Assembly (NCBI GenBank): GCA_902797985.1
Contig: CADBUZ010000005.1
Coordinates: forward strand, 1-64,000
Reading direction: 5' to 3'
Origin: an uncultured bacterium
GTDB taxonomy: Bacteria > Cyanobacteriota > Vampirovibrionia > Gastranaerophilales > Gastranaerophilaceae
Length of the DNA: 64,000 nt
In this document: piece by piece, positions 45,073 to 53,732 of the stretch
Numbering within the stretch: position 1 is the stretch's first letter
Layout: the number at the start of each line of letters is the position of its first letter
Translations under genes and position numbers: made by a program
The notes under the pieces: generated by a model
Told to the model about the DNA's origin: nothing
Databases searched by the model: none
Seen by the model: only the letters and a program-made list of their open reading frames with translations

Positions 45073-47733
45073 CTATACGTTTGCAAGTTTCTTGCTTTCA
45101 ATAACTGCTTGAGCAGCTGCAAGTCTTGCTTGAGGGATTCTGAAAGGTGAGCAAGAAACGTAGTTCAAGCCAATTCTGTGAGCATATTTTACAGAATCAG
45201 GATCTCCACCGTGTTCACCACAGATACCGCCAACTAATGAAGAACTAATTGCTCTGCCTTCATTGATAGACATTTCAATCAATCTTCCAACACCATTTTC
45301 GTCTAAAGTTACGAACGGGTTAGTAGGTAAGATTTTTTGTTCTACATAGTTCTTTAAGAATTTGCCTTCAGCATCATCTCTTGAGTAACCAAATGTCATT
45401 TGTGTTAAGTCATTTGTACCGTATGAGAAGAATTCAGCTTCAGTTGCGATTTCTTTAGCAGTTAATGCAGCTCTTGGGATTTCTATCATTGTACCGAATT
45501 TATATTCTACAGTCACCCCTTTTTCTTGCATAACTTGTTCAGCAACAGAAACTAAAGTAGCTTTAGCAGTCTTAAGTTCGTTGATGTGACCAATCAAAGG
45601 AACCATAATCCATGGTTGAACTGCGTGTCCTTCTTTCTTCAAATCACAGCAAGCTTCAAAGATTGCTCTAACTTGCATTTCGTTGATTTCAGGATAAGTT
45701 AAACCTAAACGGCAACCTCTTAAGCCCATCATTGGGTTAGATTCTGACAAGTTTTCAACGATTTCTAACATTTTTTCGTCTTCTGCAAAATCTTGACCTA
45801 AAGCACGTTTTGTGGCAACCTTTTCAATCAATTCAATCTTTGAAGGTAAGAATTCATGTAAAGGCGGATCTAAAAGACGAACTGTCAAAGGCATATTACC
45901 TAAAGCCTTAAACATTTTATAGAAGTCATCATATTGCATAGGTAATAATTTGTCTAAAGCTTCTTTTCTAGCTTCTTTAGTACCTGCAATAATCATTTTT
46001 TGTACCCAAGGCAATCTGTCAGGATCCATGAACATATGCTCTGTTCTACAAAGACCAACACCTTCAGCACCAAATTTCAAAGAATTTTCAATATCTTTAG
46101 GAGTATCAGCGTTTGATTCAACCTTTAATTGTTTAATTTCGTTAACCCAACCGAAGAATGTTTCAAAATCAGCATCAAGACCTGCTTGAACTAATTCGAT
46201 AGCACCTTCCATAACTTCACCGGTACCACCGTCAAGAGAAATGATATCATCTTTGTGGAATACAGTTCCATCTGAACAAGTAATTGTTTCGTTAGCTAAG
46301 TCAATCTTAAGATCTTCACAACCTGATACACAAGGTTTACCCATACCTTTAGCAACAACAGCTGCGTGAGATGTAGCACCACCTCTAAGAGTAAGTACAC
46401 CTTGAGAAACTGCCATACCATGGATATCATCAGGACAAGTTTCAATTCTTACTAAGATAACTTTTTCGCCAGCTTCACCACGTCTTGCAGCTTCTTCCGT
46501 ATCAAATACGATTTTACCAACTGCAGCCCCAGGAGATGCGTTTACACCCTTTGATACTTTATGAGAGTGTTTAACTTTATCAGGGTTAAAGCAAGGTAAC
46601 AATACTTGATATACAGAGTATGGATCAACTTGCATAATTGCTTCTTCTTTAGAAATAATACCTTCATTAAACATATCCACAGCAATTTTAATAGCAGCTT
46701 TAGCTGTTCTCTTACCGTTTCTTGTTTGAAGAATCCATAATTTACCACGTTCTACCGTAAATTCCATATCTTGAACATCGTGATAACCTTTTTCAAGTTG
46801 TTTAGCGATGTCAACATATTGACGGTAGATATCAGGCATATCTGTTTCCAATTCAGCAATTTGTTTTGGAGTTCTGATACCTGCAACAACGTCTTCACCT
46901 TGAGCATTTACAAGATATTCACCGTAGAATTTGTTTTCACCTGTAGCAGGGTTACGAGTGAATGAAACACCTGTTGCGCAGTCGTTACCCATATTACCGA
47001 ATACCATTGTTTGAACGTTAACAGCAGTACCATAGTTGTGGTCAATTTTGTTCATGTTTCTGTAAGCAACAGCTCTAGGAATGTTCCAAGATCTAAATAC
47101 TGCTTCAATAGCTTCTTGAAGTTGTACATAAGGATCTTGTGGGAATTCTTTTCCTGTAACTTCTTTAATTACATTTTTGTATACAGGAATCAATGATTTC
47201 CAACCTTCAGCAGAGATTTGAGTATCTTCAGTAACACCTTCTCTGGCTTTAACCTTTTCAACTTCTGATTCGAAATATTTTTGTCTGTCCATTTCCCAAG
47301 CAACAGAACCGAACATTGTTAAAAATCTTCTGTATGAGTCGTAGCAGAAACGAGGGTTATTAGTTAAAGCAACCATTGCTTCTACTGTTTCATCGTTAAG
47401 ACCAAGGTTCAAAATAGTTTCCATCATACCAGGCATAGAAACTCTAGCACCTGAACGAACAGAAACTAATAATGGATTAGTTTTATCACCAAACTTTTTA
47501 CCTGCTTGTTGTTCTACTTCTTTTAAGTAGTATTTAACTTCATCCATCAAACCTTCCGGCATTTTGTTACCGTTGTTGATGTATTCCATACAAGTTTCAG
47601 TTGTGATAGTTAATCCAGGAGGAACAGGAAGACCTAAATTAGTCATTTCTGCAAGGTTAGCACCTTTACCACCTAAGAGATTACGCATATCAGCTTTGCC
47701 TTCTCTAAAAAGCCAAACTCTTTTTTCTGCCAT
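45073..47733 (-). CDS. ppdK: pyruvate, phosphate dikinase
   Basis: 886 residues, the usual length. It interconverts pyruvate, ATP and phosphate with PEP, AMP and pyrophosphate. The N-terminal nucleotide-binding domain (GGKGANLAEMTNLGLPVPPG, SVRSGARVSMPGMMETILNLG), the phosphohistidine loop GGATSHAAVVAKGMGKPCVSG and the C-terminal PEP domain, with catalytic Cys in VGGICGEHGGDP, are all present. An anaerobe can run it in either direction. AAAGGAG precedes the ATG. Confidence 0.97.
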   Translation of the reverse strand: MAEKRVWLFREGKADMRNLLGGKGANLAEMTNLGLPVPPGLTITTETCMEYINNGNKMPEGLMDEVKYYLKEVEQQAGKKFGDKTNPLLVSVRSGARVSMPGMMETILNLGLNDETVEAMVALTNNPRFCYDSYRRFLTMFGSVAWEMDRQKYFESEVEKVKAREGVTEDTQISAEGWKSLIPVYKNVIKEVTGKEFPQDPYVQLQEAIEAVFRSWNIPRAVAYRNMNKIDHNYGTAVNVQTMVFGNMGNDCATGVSFTRNPATGENKFYGEYLVNAQGEDVVAGIRTPKQIAELETDMPDIYRQYVDIAKQLEKGYHDVQDMEFTVERGKLWILQTRNGKRTAKAAIKIAVDMFNEGIISKEEAIMQVDPYSVYQVLLPCFNPDKVKHSHKVSKGVNASPGAAVGKIVFDTEEAARRGEAGEKVILVRIETCPDDIHGMAVSQGVLTLRGGATSHAAVVAKGMGKPCVSGCEDLKIDLANETITCSDGTVFHKDDIISLDGGTGEVMEGAIELVQAGLDADFETFFGWVNEIKQLKVESNADTPKDIENSLKFGAEGVGLCRTEHMFMDPDRLPWVQKMIIAGTKEARKEALDKLLPMQYDDFYKMFKALGNMPLTVRLLDPPLHEFLPSKIELIEKVATKRALGQDFAEDEKMLEIVENLSESNPMMGLRGCRLGLTYPEINEMQVRAIFEACCDLKKEGHAVQPWIMVPLIGHINELKTAKATLVSVAEQVMQEKGVTVEYKFGTMIEIPRAALTAKEIATEAEFFSYGTNDLTQMTFGYSRDDAEGKFLKNYVEQKILPTNPFVTLDENGVGRLIEMSINEGRAISSSLVGGICGEHGGDPDSVKYAHRIGLNYVSCSPFRIPQARLAAAQAVIESKKLANV

Positions 47734-47860
47734 AATTGATTTTCTCCTTTATTTTTATGCGACACATTTAAAATATGTGCTATTACTAACTAATTACCAA
47801 TTTTATCGTACCATGAACAAGCTGTAAATCAAGCAAAATACGTTAATCGGACTTGACAAA

Positions 47861-47884
47861 AAAGCGAGTTTTAAAACTCGCTTT
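47861..47884 (-). terminator. terminator of the acyl-CoA ligase gene
   Basis: AAAGCGAGTTTT and AAAACTCGCTTT form a 24-bp perfect palindrome followed by TTT on the minus strand. It ends 4 nt after the stop of the ligase gene at 47888. Confidence 0.85.
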
Positions 47885-47887
47885 CTT

Positions 47888-49564
47888 CTATACCCCAATA
47901 AGTTGTTTTACTTCTTTTCTTTTTACTTTTCTTGTTGTTGTTTTTGGCAGTTCATCCTTAGTTATAATAATATTTGTAGGACGCTTATATTGTGCCAAAT
48001 GATCAGATAAAGATTTAACCTCTAACTTAATCATACGATTAATATCTTCTTCAGAATACTGATTATATAATTCAGACTTCGGAACAATTACAGCTGTTAC
48101 TTCTTCTGTACCGTCTTTTGAACCGCCGGATCTTGACGTACCAAGCACACAAACTTCTGCCACATAACTGCTCTTTTCAATAACAGCCTCCACTTCTTCA
48201 GGGAATACTTTCTTTCCGCCATTCAAAACAATCATATTTTTAATTCTACCTGTAATAAAAATATGACCATCTTTATCTATTCTGGCAATATCTCCTGTAT
48301 GAAGCCATCCATCCTCATCAATAATTTCTGCAGTCATTTCCGGTTGATTATGATAACCTTTCATAACAGAAGGTCCTCTTAACCATAACTCTCCGTTTTC
48401 CTCATTGATTTTAGCTTCAAAATGTCTAAGCGGACGGCCGACTGAGCCAAGCTCATGACGTTTATCAGTATTAACAGATACAACAGGACTTGTTTCTGAA
48501 AGACCATAACCTTGATATACTTTAATACCGATTCTTTCAAAAAATCTGCCGACCTCTAAATCAAGTGGGGCACCACCTGCGATACAGCCGAAGAACTTTC
48601 CACCGAAACTATCATGTATCTTTTTAAACATCATTTTTTTAATTGCGTATGATGGAATAAATTTAGCCAAATGATACATAAATTTAAACATTAGTCTTGT
48701 AGCCATTGGTAAAGAATTAATTTGTTTTTCAACACCTGCCTTTAATAATTTTAAGAAAGCCGGTACAACAAGCATAAATTCAATTTGTTTCTCTCTCATT
48801 ACGCCTAAAATATCTTTAGGTTTAAGACTTGTTGTGTAGTAAACAGTGTGTCCAAAATTCAAGAACATACCAAAACCAACTGTCATTTCAAATAAATGAT
48901 TCATTGGCAAAATTGATAACATTGTTGTTTTCTTACCCGATGGCAATATTTCATTAATTGCATCTGTTAAATCTTCCAGTTGAGCATTTACATTCTTAAA
49001 TGATATTTCAACCCCTTTCGGCGCACCGGTAGTACCGGATGTATAAATAATAAGAGCTGTTGATTTAGAACTTCTTTGCCTCCATTTAGCCGTAAATATT
49101 TCAGGTAACATATAAATATCAGTCAAACCATCTTTATTGATATGTTCATCCATCAAAATAACATGTTTTATTGAATCAATTTCTTTTTGTAATTCTAACG
49201 CAGTATCCAAATAATGCTGTGAAACAAACAAAACCGTTGGCAGACAATCTGACAAAATAGATTTCAACTCATATATAGAAAGTTTAATATCTAAAGGAAT
49301 TGTTGTACCACCAGCCAATATTGATGCAAATACGCAAGCCCCATATTCCGGTTTCGATTCGGAAAGAATTGCTATACCCTCACCTTTTTTAAATTCTAAA
49401 TCTTCTATTAGGTATCTTGCTGTTTTTTCTGCTAATAAACTTAAACCTTTATATGTAATTTCTCTCCATCCGTATAGTCCTTTGATTCCTAACGCAATAC
49501 GTTCACCGTAATCAGAGGTTTTATCCTGCATTAATGATAAAATTCGACTGTTCCTTAATTCCAT
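47888..49564 (-). CDS. AMP-forming long-chain fatty acid-CoA ligase or acyl-ACP synthetase
   Basis: 558 residues of the ANL adenylating superfamily. The P-loop signature LIIYTSGTTGAPKGVE, the YQGYGLSETSPVVSVN A5 region, the GWLHTGDIARIDKDGHIFITGR hinge region and the C-terminal lysine in TTTRKVKRKE are clear. It activates a carboxylate to an acyl-adenylate and transfers it to CoA or ACP. It resembles long-chain fatty acid-CoA ligases more than acetyl-CoA synthetases (N-terminal EKTARYLIEDLEFKKGEGIAI). It is a single gene. Confidence 0.88.
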   Translation of the reverse strand: MELRNSRILSLMQDKTSDYGERIALGIKGLYGWREITYKGLSLLAEKTARYLIEDLEFKKGEGIAILSESKPEYGACVFASILAGGTTIPLDIKLSIYELKSILSDCLPTVLFVSQHYLDTALELQKEIDSIKHVILMDEHINKDGLTDIYMLPEIFTAKWRQRSSKSTALIIYTSGTTGAPKGVEISFKNVNAQLEDLTDAINEILPSGKKTTMLSILPMNHLFEMTVGFGMFLNFGHTVYYTTSLKPKDILGVMREKQIEFMLVVPAFLKLLKAGVEKQINSLPMATRLMFKFMYHLAKFIPSYAIKKMMFKKIHDSFGGKFFGCIAGGAPLDLEVGRFFERIGIKVYQGYGLSETSPVVSVNTDKRHELGSVGRPLRHFEAKINEENGELWLRGPSVMKGYHNQPEMTAEIIDEDGWLHTGDIARIDKDGHIFITGRIKNMIVLNGGKKVFPEEVEAVIEKSSYVAEVCVLGTSRSGGSKDGTEEVTAVIVPKSELYNQYSEEDINRMIKLEVKSLSDHLAQYKRPTNIIITKDELPKTTTRKVKRKEVKQLIGV

Positions 49565-49795
49565 AATATTATCCTCACCTAAAATCTTTTCACACCATTA
49601 AGTAATCAAATGCATTCATATCTTTCTAACTGCACTATAATTTTAGTATTTTCCGCCCGAAAAGTCAATTATTATTAAAAAAAACCGTGATTTTAATGCA
49701 AAAAATCTTAATAGAATAGTGAGTAAGTGAATAAGTGACTATGATGTGATTGAGTGACCTTATTAAATGGATAGTGGAAAATTGAAAGTTATTTT

Positions 49796-49840
49796 TCCCT
49801 TCTCCTGCGGAGAAGGTGTCCGAAGGACGGATGAAGGGCA
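49796..49840. repeat. nested palindromic element
   Basis: Outer CCCTTC and GAAGGG enclose CTTCTCC-TGC-GGAGAAG and GTCC-GAAG-GAC. Such GAAGG/CTCTCC-rich composites recur in intergenic DNA of many bacteria. It contrasts with the surrounding AT-rich sequence. Confidence 0.55.
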
Positions 49841-49848
49841 AAATAGAT

Positions 49849-49886
49849 TTCCCTCTCCGGAAAGCGTATGCGGATAGCGGAGAGGG
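49849..49886. repeat. CCCTCTCCG/CGGAGAGGG hairpin
   Basis: Perfect 9-bp arms with an 18-nt loop that contains GCGTATGCG. It lies in tandem with the preceding element and is probably of the same dispersed class. Confidence 0.55.
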
Positions 49887-49999
49887 AGCAGCTCTCCATC
49901 CCTGCCTTCCTTCTACGGTCCAATTAAAATTTAATAATAAATACTATCAATTTAATTTTAAATATATTGAAGACAATGAAGAATTTGTAAAATAAGGAT

Positions 50000-50031
50000 G
50001 TACCATTTCTTTGACCGCAAAGAAACGGTAC
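50000..50031. repeat. TTTCTTTG/CAAAGAAA hairpin
   Basis: GTACC-A-TTTCTTTG with a 4-nt loop to CAAAGAAA-C-GGTAC, a 13-bp stem with one internal mismatch. Downstream CCAAAGAAACTC repeats one arm. TTTCTTTG palindromes of this kind are common dispersed repeats. Confidence 0.6.
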
Positions 50032-50265
50032 CCAAAGAAACTCTCCTCCCTAGATTCTCCGCGTCACGCAGCTGTAAGGATTTTTTATAACTAATTATTT
50101 TAAATTCAAGTCTTTGTTATGGTTAAATTTAATATTTGTTATTTTAGTTTTTTATTGGACAGTAATACCTAAAAGGAGAGATTGAAATTTCATGAAATTC
50201 ATATCCTCTCTCATTTTTCATGAAATAATCACGCATGTTCAACTTTACATAATAACACTCAAAAA

Positions 50266-50289
50266 AAAAGAGAACCGAAATTCTCTTTT
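50266..50289 (-). terminator. terminator of the EF-hand/LysM-like gene
   Basis: AAAAGAGAA-CCGAAA-TTCTCTTTT with a T9 tract on the minus strand. It lies 79 nt after the stop of the gene that ends at 50368. Confidence 0.85.
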
Positions 50290-50367
50290 AACTTATATTA
50301 TGTATAAATTTATTATGTTCCATATACAACACATTGTCAAGCTGTTGTAAAAATATTTAAAGTAACA

Positions 50368-52476
50368 CTACCAAGGGATACCAGGAAACGCTCTTCTCAT
50401 CTGTTGCATAACAATTTTTTGCAAAGAATCAAAGTTTGTTACAGCACCGGCCACATCAAGATACTTATCTTCTCCAAACATTATTTTTATATCACCGCCA
50501 TTATAATACTCTACAAACATACCATCCTTTGTTGGAGCAACATCAATTCTTGTCACCTTATGATCTTTTGTATAAACTCGAACTCTTGATCCGTCCTTTA
50601 ACATAAAACCATAATAACTACCAAAAGTTTTATCAGAACCCTGATCTAAATTTCCATTTTTAAGAACAACCGTCTCTCCAAAATTTTTATAATCAAACAA
50701 TTCTGACAAAATTTTATCGCTTTGCATAACTCTGTTTGTTACCGTGTCAGTATTATATGCAGATGCATCAGCTATTGTAGAAACTTTTTTCTCATCTGAC
50801 CAGCTAGATATCACATTATCTAACAAATCTTTTGATATTGCTTTTTCTAAATCATCTGACTTAAAAGCATCTTTTATAGTAATATCTGTAGTGTGATCAT
50901 TATCGGCATTTAATAATAACTCCCCACTTACCTTAAACGCAACATCAGAATGTTTTTTATTATCTGCACCTTTTTTGCCATCTATATCAATCCATATTTC
51001 TTTTAATTTTTTATTTTTATCATATACTACTTTTGCAAATGAACCATTTTCAAAATTAACCGTTACAGTATATTCGTCATTATGCTCATCTTTCGATACA
51101 TTAATACTTTTATATTCTTTTGTTGCAATTTTTTTGAGCACATCAGTTGCAGACTTAACTTTAGATTTTAATTTATCCATATCATATATTTTATCTTTAT
51201 CTGCAGATTCTATCTTTGACTCATCTATAATAAGTTCTTTATACTCAGACTCAATATTTAACAATGGTAATCCCATTGCTTCACGGACTTTGCTTGATTG
51301 TTTGACCAATCCAACAACTTTGTCAAAATCTTTAACAGCACCTCTTATTGCTACATCAAATACGTTATTGCTACCCTCCATTTCAATCCACAAAGAGCCA
51401 TCGTCATAAATTCCTATCATATCATTCCCATCAGAATCAACGGAATACATGCCATCTATATTCCCATCTTCTGACATATGAATTTTAACTTCTGAATCAT
51501 CATCAAAAGTTATAGTATACCATTTAACCTGTCCATTATCGTATTTTTCATCCCCTTGTTTACATTCTTTTATACTTGATGGGTTATTTAATTTTGCTAA
51601 GATATCACGTCCTTTTTCGACTTTTGCCTTCACATCAGCAAAATCATATTTCTTATTAGGATCATCTGCGTCAACGCAATCATCTTTAGTTATCTTCCCA
51701 ATAAGTACAATCTTAGACATATCAACAGCTTCTACATCTTCATCTACAGCACCTGAACCGGAGCCGCCACCTGCGAGTGTGCGTTGACCGTTTCTTTCTT
51801 CATATACTTTACCATCATCGCCTACTTTATATATGAAGCTTGCGATTTCGCCACTGCGCCATTTTCTATACTTTTCTTCAACCTCAGCTTTATTATCTTT
51901 ATCTTTTACATAAGCCACACCGGTTTGAGTATCCGTTGGTAAATATATTTTAGCACCGGCTATTAACCATTTTACAGTACCGTTTTCTATCTTCATAGAA
52001 TTTGGGTTATTATCAATTATTGCCTGTCTGCATTTTGATTTTTGATCTGCAGTAGGCTCTGTCACACCTTGTGATTTCAAAACACGTTCCACTAAATCAT
52101 CCAACTGTTCACCTAATTGAATAGTATAACCGTTTCCGATATTAGCTTCTTTTGCACTTTGTTCATTAGCGGCAGACATTGCTTTCAGGTATGAAATATA
52201 TTGAGTTTCTGTTATTCCTTGCGGTTTATTTGTTAATTTTTGCCAAGCAGCTTTCATTTCTTCGTCAGATAATTTACCATTCTTATCAGTATCAATATTT
52301 GCTACCGATTTTACTATTTCATCAATCGTCAAAGCATCTTTACTGTCGCCATCATTCTTTGTATTAAAAATAGCATCAAGTTTAGCTTTATCCTCTGACG
52401 ACAAACCATCAACCTTAATATCTGATAGATTTAGTTTCTTAGCAATTTTACCTGAAAAATTAACATCACCTGTCAT
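50368..52476 (-). CDS. large EF-hand and LysM-like protein with N-terminal FSG motif
   Basis: 702 residues. It begins MTGDVNFSGKIAKKL (F7-S-G9) with AGGAG 6 nt before the ATG, so there is no signal peptide. Residues about 25-90 hold an EF-hand pair: a canonical DTDKNGKLSDEE loop (about 63-74) preceded by a poor NTKNDGDSKDAL one. Residues about 110-180 look LysM-like (YTIQLGEQLDDLVERVL ... AIIDNNP ... LIAGAKIYLP). A Gly-rich linker (LAGGGSGSG) leads to a long C-terminal part with three or more similar beta-rich repeats (SMSEDGNIDGMYSVDSDGND type), each about 130 residues. LysM binds glycan polymers, so a wall-associated place is expected despite no Sec signal. Confidence 0.72.
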   Translation of the reverse strand: MTGDVNFSGKIAKKLNLSDIKVDGLSSEDKAKLDAIFNTKNDGDSKDALTIDEIVKSVANIDTDKNGKLSDEEMKAAWQKLTNKPQGITETQYISYLKAMSAANEQSAKEANIGNGYTIQLGEQLDDLVERVLKSQGVTEPTADQKSKCRQAIIDNNPNSMKIENGTVKWLIAGAKIYLPTDTQTGVAYVKDKDNKAEVEEKYRKWRSGEIASFIYKVGDDGKVYEERNGQRTLAGGGSGSGAVDEDVEAVDMSKIVLIGKITKDDCVDADDPNKKYDFADVKAKVEKGRDILAKLNNPSSIKECKQGDEKYDNGQVKWYTITFDDDSEVKIHMSEDGNIDGMYSVDSDGNDMIGIYDDGSLWIEMEGSNNVFDVAIRGAVKDFDKVVGLVKQSSKVREAMGLPLLNIESEYKELIIDESKIESADKDKIYDMDKLKSKVKSATDVLKKIATKEYKSINVSKDEHNDEYTVTVNFENGSFAKVVYDKNKKLKEIWIDIDGKKGADNKKHSDVAFKVSGELLLNADNDHTTDITIKDAFKSDDLEKAISKDLLDNVISSWSDEKKVSTIADASAYNTDTVTNRVMQSDKILSELFDYKNFGETVVLKNGNLDQGSDKTFGSYYGFMLKDGSRVRVYTKDHKVTRIDVAPTKDGMFVEYYNGGDIKIMFGEDKYLDVAGAVTNFDSLQKIVMQQMRRAFPGIPW

Positions 52477-52649
52477 GTTAAACTCCTATTCCGCTAATAA
52501 GCACTTCTACATATTTACGCATGACGACACTTTTTCTTAAAACTTTAATTAATATCAAATGCATTTTACAAATGTTTACAAAAAAACATAAATTAGACCA
52601 ATATATCATCCAACCAAGAAATAACATTTTTTAAATCGAAATAATCACA

Positions 52650-52667
52650 TGTTACAAATTCGTAACA
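52650..52667. promoter_or_regulatory. inverted repeat TGTTAC-N6-GTAACA, possible operator
   Basis: A perfect 6-bp inverted repeat in the 279-nt region between two divergent genes. A similar TTTGTTACAAAAC lies at 34970-34982 in another divergent intergenic region. It suggests a shared regulator site, unproven. Confidence 0.4.
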
Positions 52668-52755
52668 AAAAATTTTATTTTATAAAAAAATAATCAATTT
52701 AATTCAAAAAAATAACTTTATTAATTCATAGGAATTAAGTTAAAGGATACACACT

Positions 52756-53694
52756 ATGGCAAATGGATTTCAATTTCTTGATCCAATGCATCGTTCTACA
52801 TACTTAGAGGCTGATTATCCGGGAACGATACAGGAGGCGGTTGAATATGTTGAAAGTTTACCTCGAGTAAATCCAAATGGTCCAAAATTACGACCACAAT
52901 TACAAAAAGACGGTTATTATAAACAAGATGGAGTCGATGACGGACACATATCCACCTTCGAAAAAATAAAAGCTTTCGTTAAGGGTGGAACATATAATAT
53001 GGTTCGAGGACTATTCTGTGACAAAGATGGTTTTAGTCTGTCAAGAACATTAACTACAGCAGCAGTCGGAACGGCTATCGCTCTGACAGGTCCTATTGGC
53101 ATGGCAATAGCAGGCGGAGTAGGATTATTAGGCGGAGTCGGACATTTCCTTAACTCAACAAGTAAAGCCAATAGTGCAACAACAGACCAACAAGCCAGAG
53201 AAGCCTACGAAGGAATAGGTGAAGGTACATCAACAATAGGTCTATCTTTGTTTGGCGGATTTAAAGGTTTAAAAGCTATAAAAAATAATTTTGCTTTTGC
53301 AAAATCTCATCCAAATCTTGAAATTAGAACAACAGACAAGCTTATAAGATGGGATGCAAGTAAATATGCAAAACCTGTCACACAAAGACAACAAGTTGAA
53401 GAAACGGCTTCTGTTACAGAAGAAACAACTTCTGTTACAGAGGAAACTGTAATAGAGAAACCACCTCTAAAACCAAAACGTACACCAAAGAAAAAATCTG
53501 TTAAAAAGCCAACAAAACCACGTAAAAAACCGGTTAAAGAACCAACCGTTCCAAAATTAAAAGGATTTGAAGGTGATATTAAAAATATTGATACTACAAT
53601 AACAGAAGATGCCCTAAGGTCCTATACTTCACCATATAGACCGACAAATACGCACCCTGATCCGATAGGTGAAGCTAATCACTTCTTTGGATAA
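52756..53694 (+). CDS. unknown protein with glycine-rich hydrophobic hairpin
   Basis: 312 residues, no signal peptide. Residues about 95-135 form a glycine- and alanine-rich hydrophobic segment (TTAAVGTAIALTGPIGMAIA, GGVGLLGGVG) that could span the membrane twice, as in glycine-zipper or pore-forming proteins. A Thr/Glu tract follows with a tandem unit TEETTSVTEETV, then a Lys/Pro-rich stretch (KPKRTPKKKSVKKPTKPRKK) of about 60 residues. The C-terminus (YTSPYRPTNTHPDPIGE) is Pro-rich. It is divergent from the EF-hand/LysM-like gene. AAAGGA precedes the ATG. No family was recognised. Confidence 0.6.
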   Translation: MANGFQFLDPMHRSTYLEADYPGTIQEAVEYVESLPRVNPNGPKLRPQLQKDGYYKQDGVDDGHISTFEKIKAFVKGGTYNMVRGLFCDKDGFSLSRTLTTAAVGTAIALTGPIGMAIAGGVGLLGGVGHFLNSTSKANSATTDQQAREAYEGIGEGTSTIGLSLFGGFKGLKAIKNNFAFAKSHPNLEIRTTDKLIRWDASKYAKPVTQRQQVEETASVTEETTSVTEETVIEKPPLKPKRTPKKKSVKKPTKPRKKPVKEPTVPKLKGFEGDIKNIDTTITEDALRSYTSPYRPTNTHPDPIGEANHFFG

Positions 53695-53706
53695 AGATAT
53701 ATAAAA

Positions 53707-53732
53707 AAAGGACTGATATTTCAGTCCTTTTT
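53707..53732. terminator. bidirectional terminator
   Basis: AAAGGACTGA-TATT-TCAGTCCTTT, 10-bp stem with T-runs on either side, between the convergent 312-residue and TonB-like genes. It overlaps the last base of the latter's stop codon. Confidence 0.88.

Larger units (their letters stand above)
49565..50367. other. 800-bp gene-free region rich in palindromes
   Basis: No reading frame with a start and coding composition was found. It carries three palindromic features listed separately: a nested hairpin at 49796-49840, a CCCTCTCCG/CGGAGAGGG element at 49849-49886, and a GTACC-TTTCTTTG/CAAAGAAA-GGTAC hairpin at 50000-50031. ATTTCATGAAAT palindromic text occurs at 50187-50198 and again in shortened form at 50215-50225. 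It may hold an unrecognised RNA or be a site of accumulated dispersed repeats. Confidence 0.6.

Noticed and set aside
50368-52476. An upstream start that would give the EF-hand/LysM-like protein a signal peptide
   Set aside because: AGGAG lies 6 nt before the ATG at 52476 and no hydrophobic N-terminal segment is found in frame upstream.
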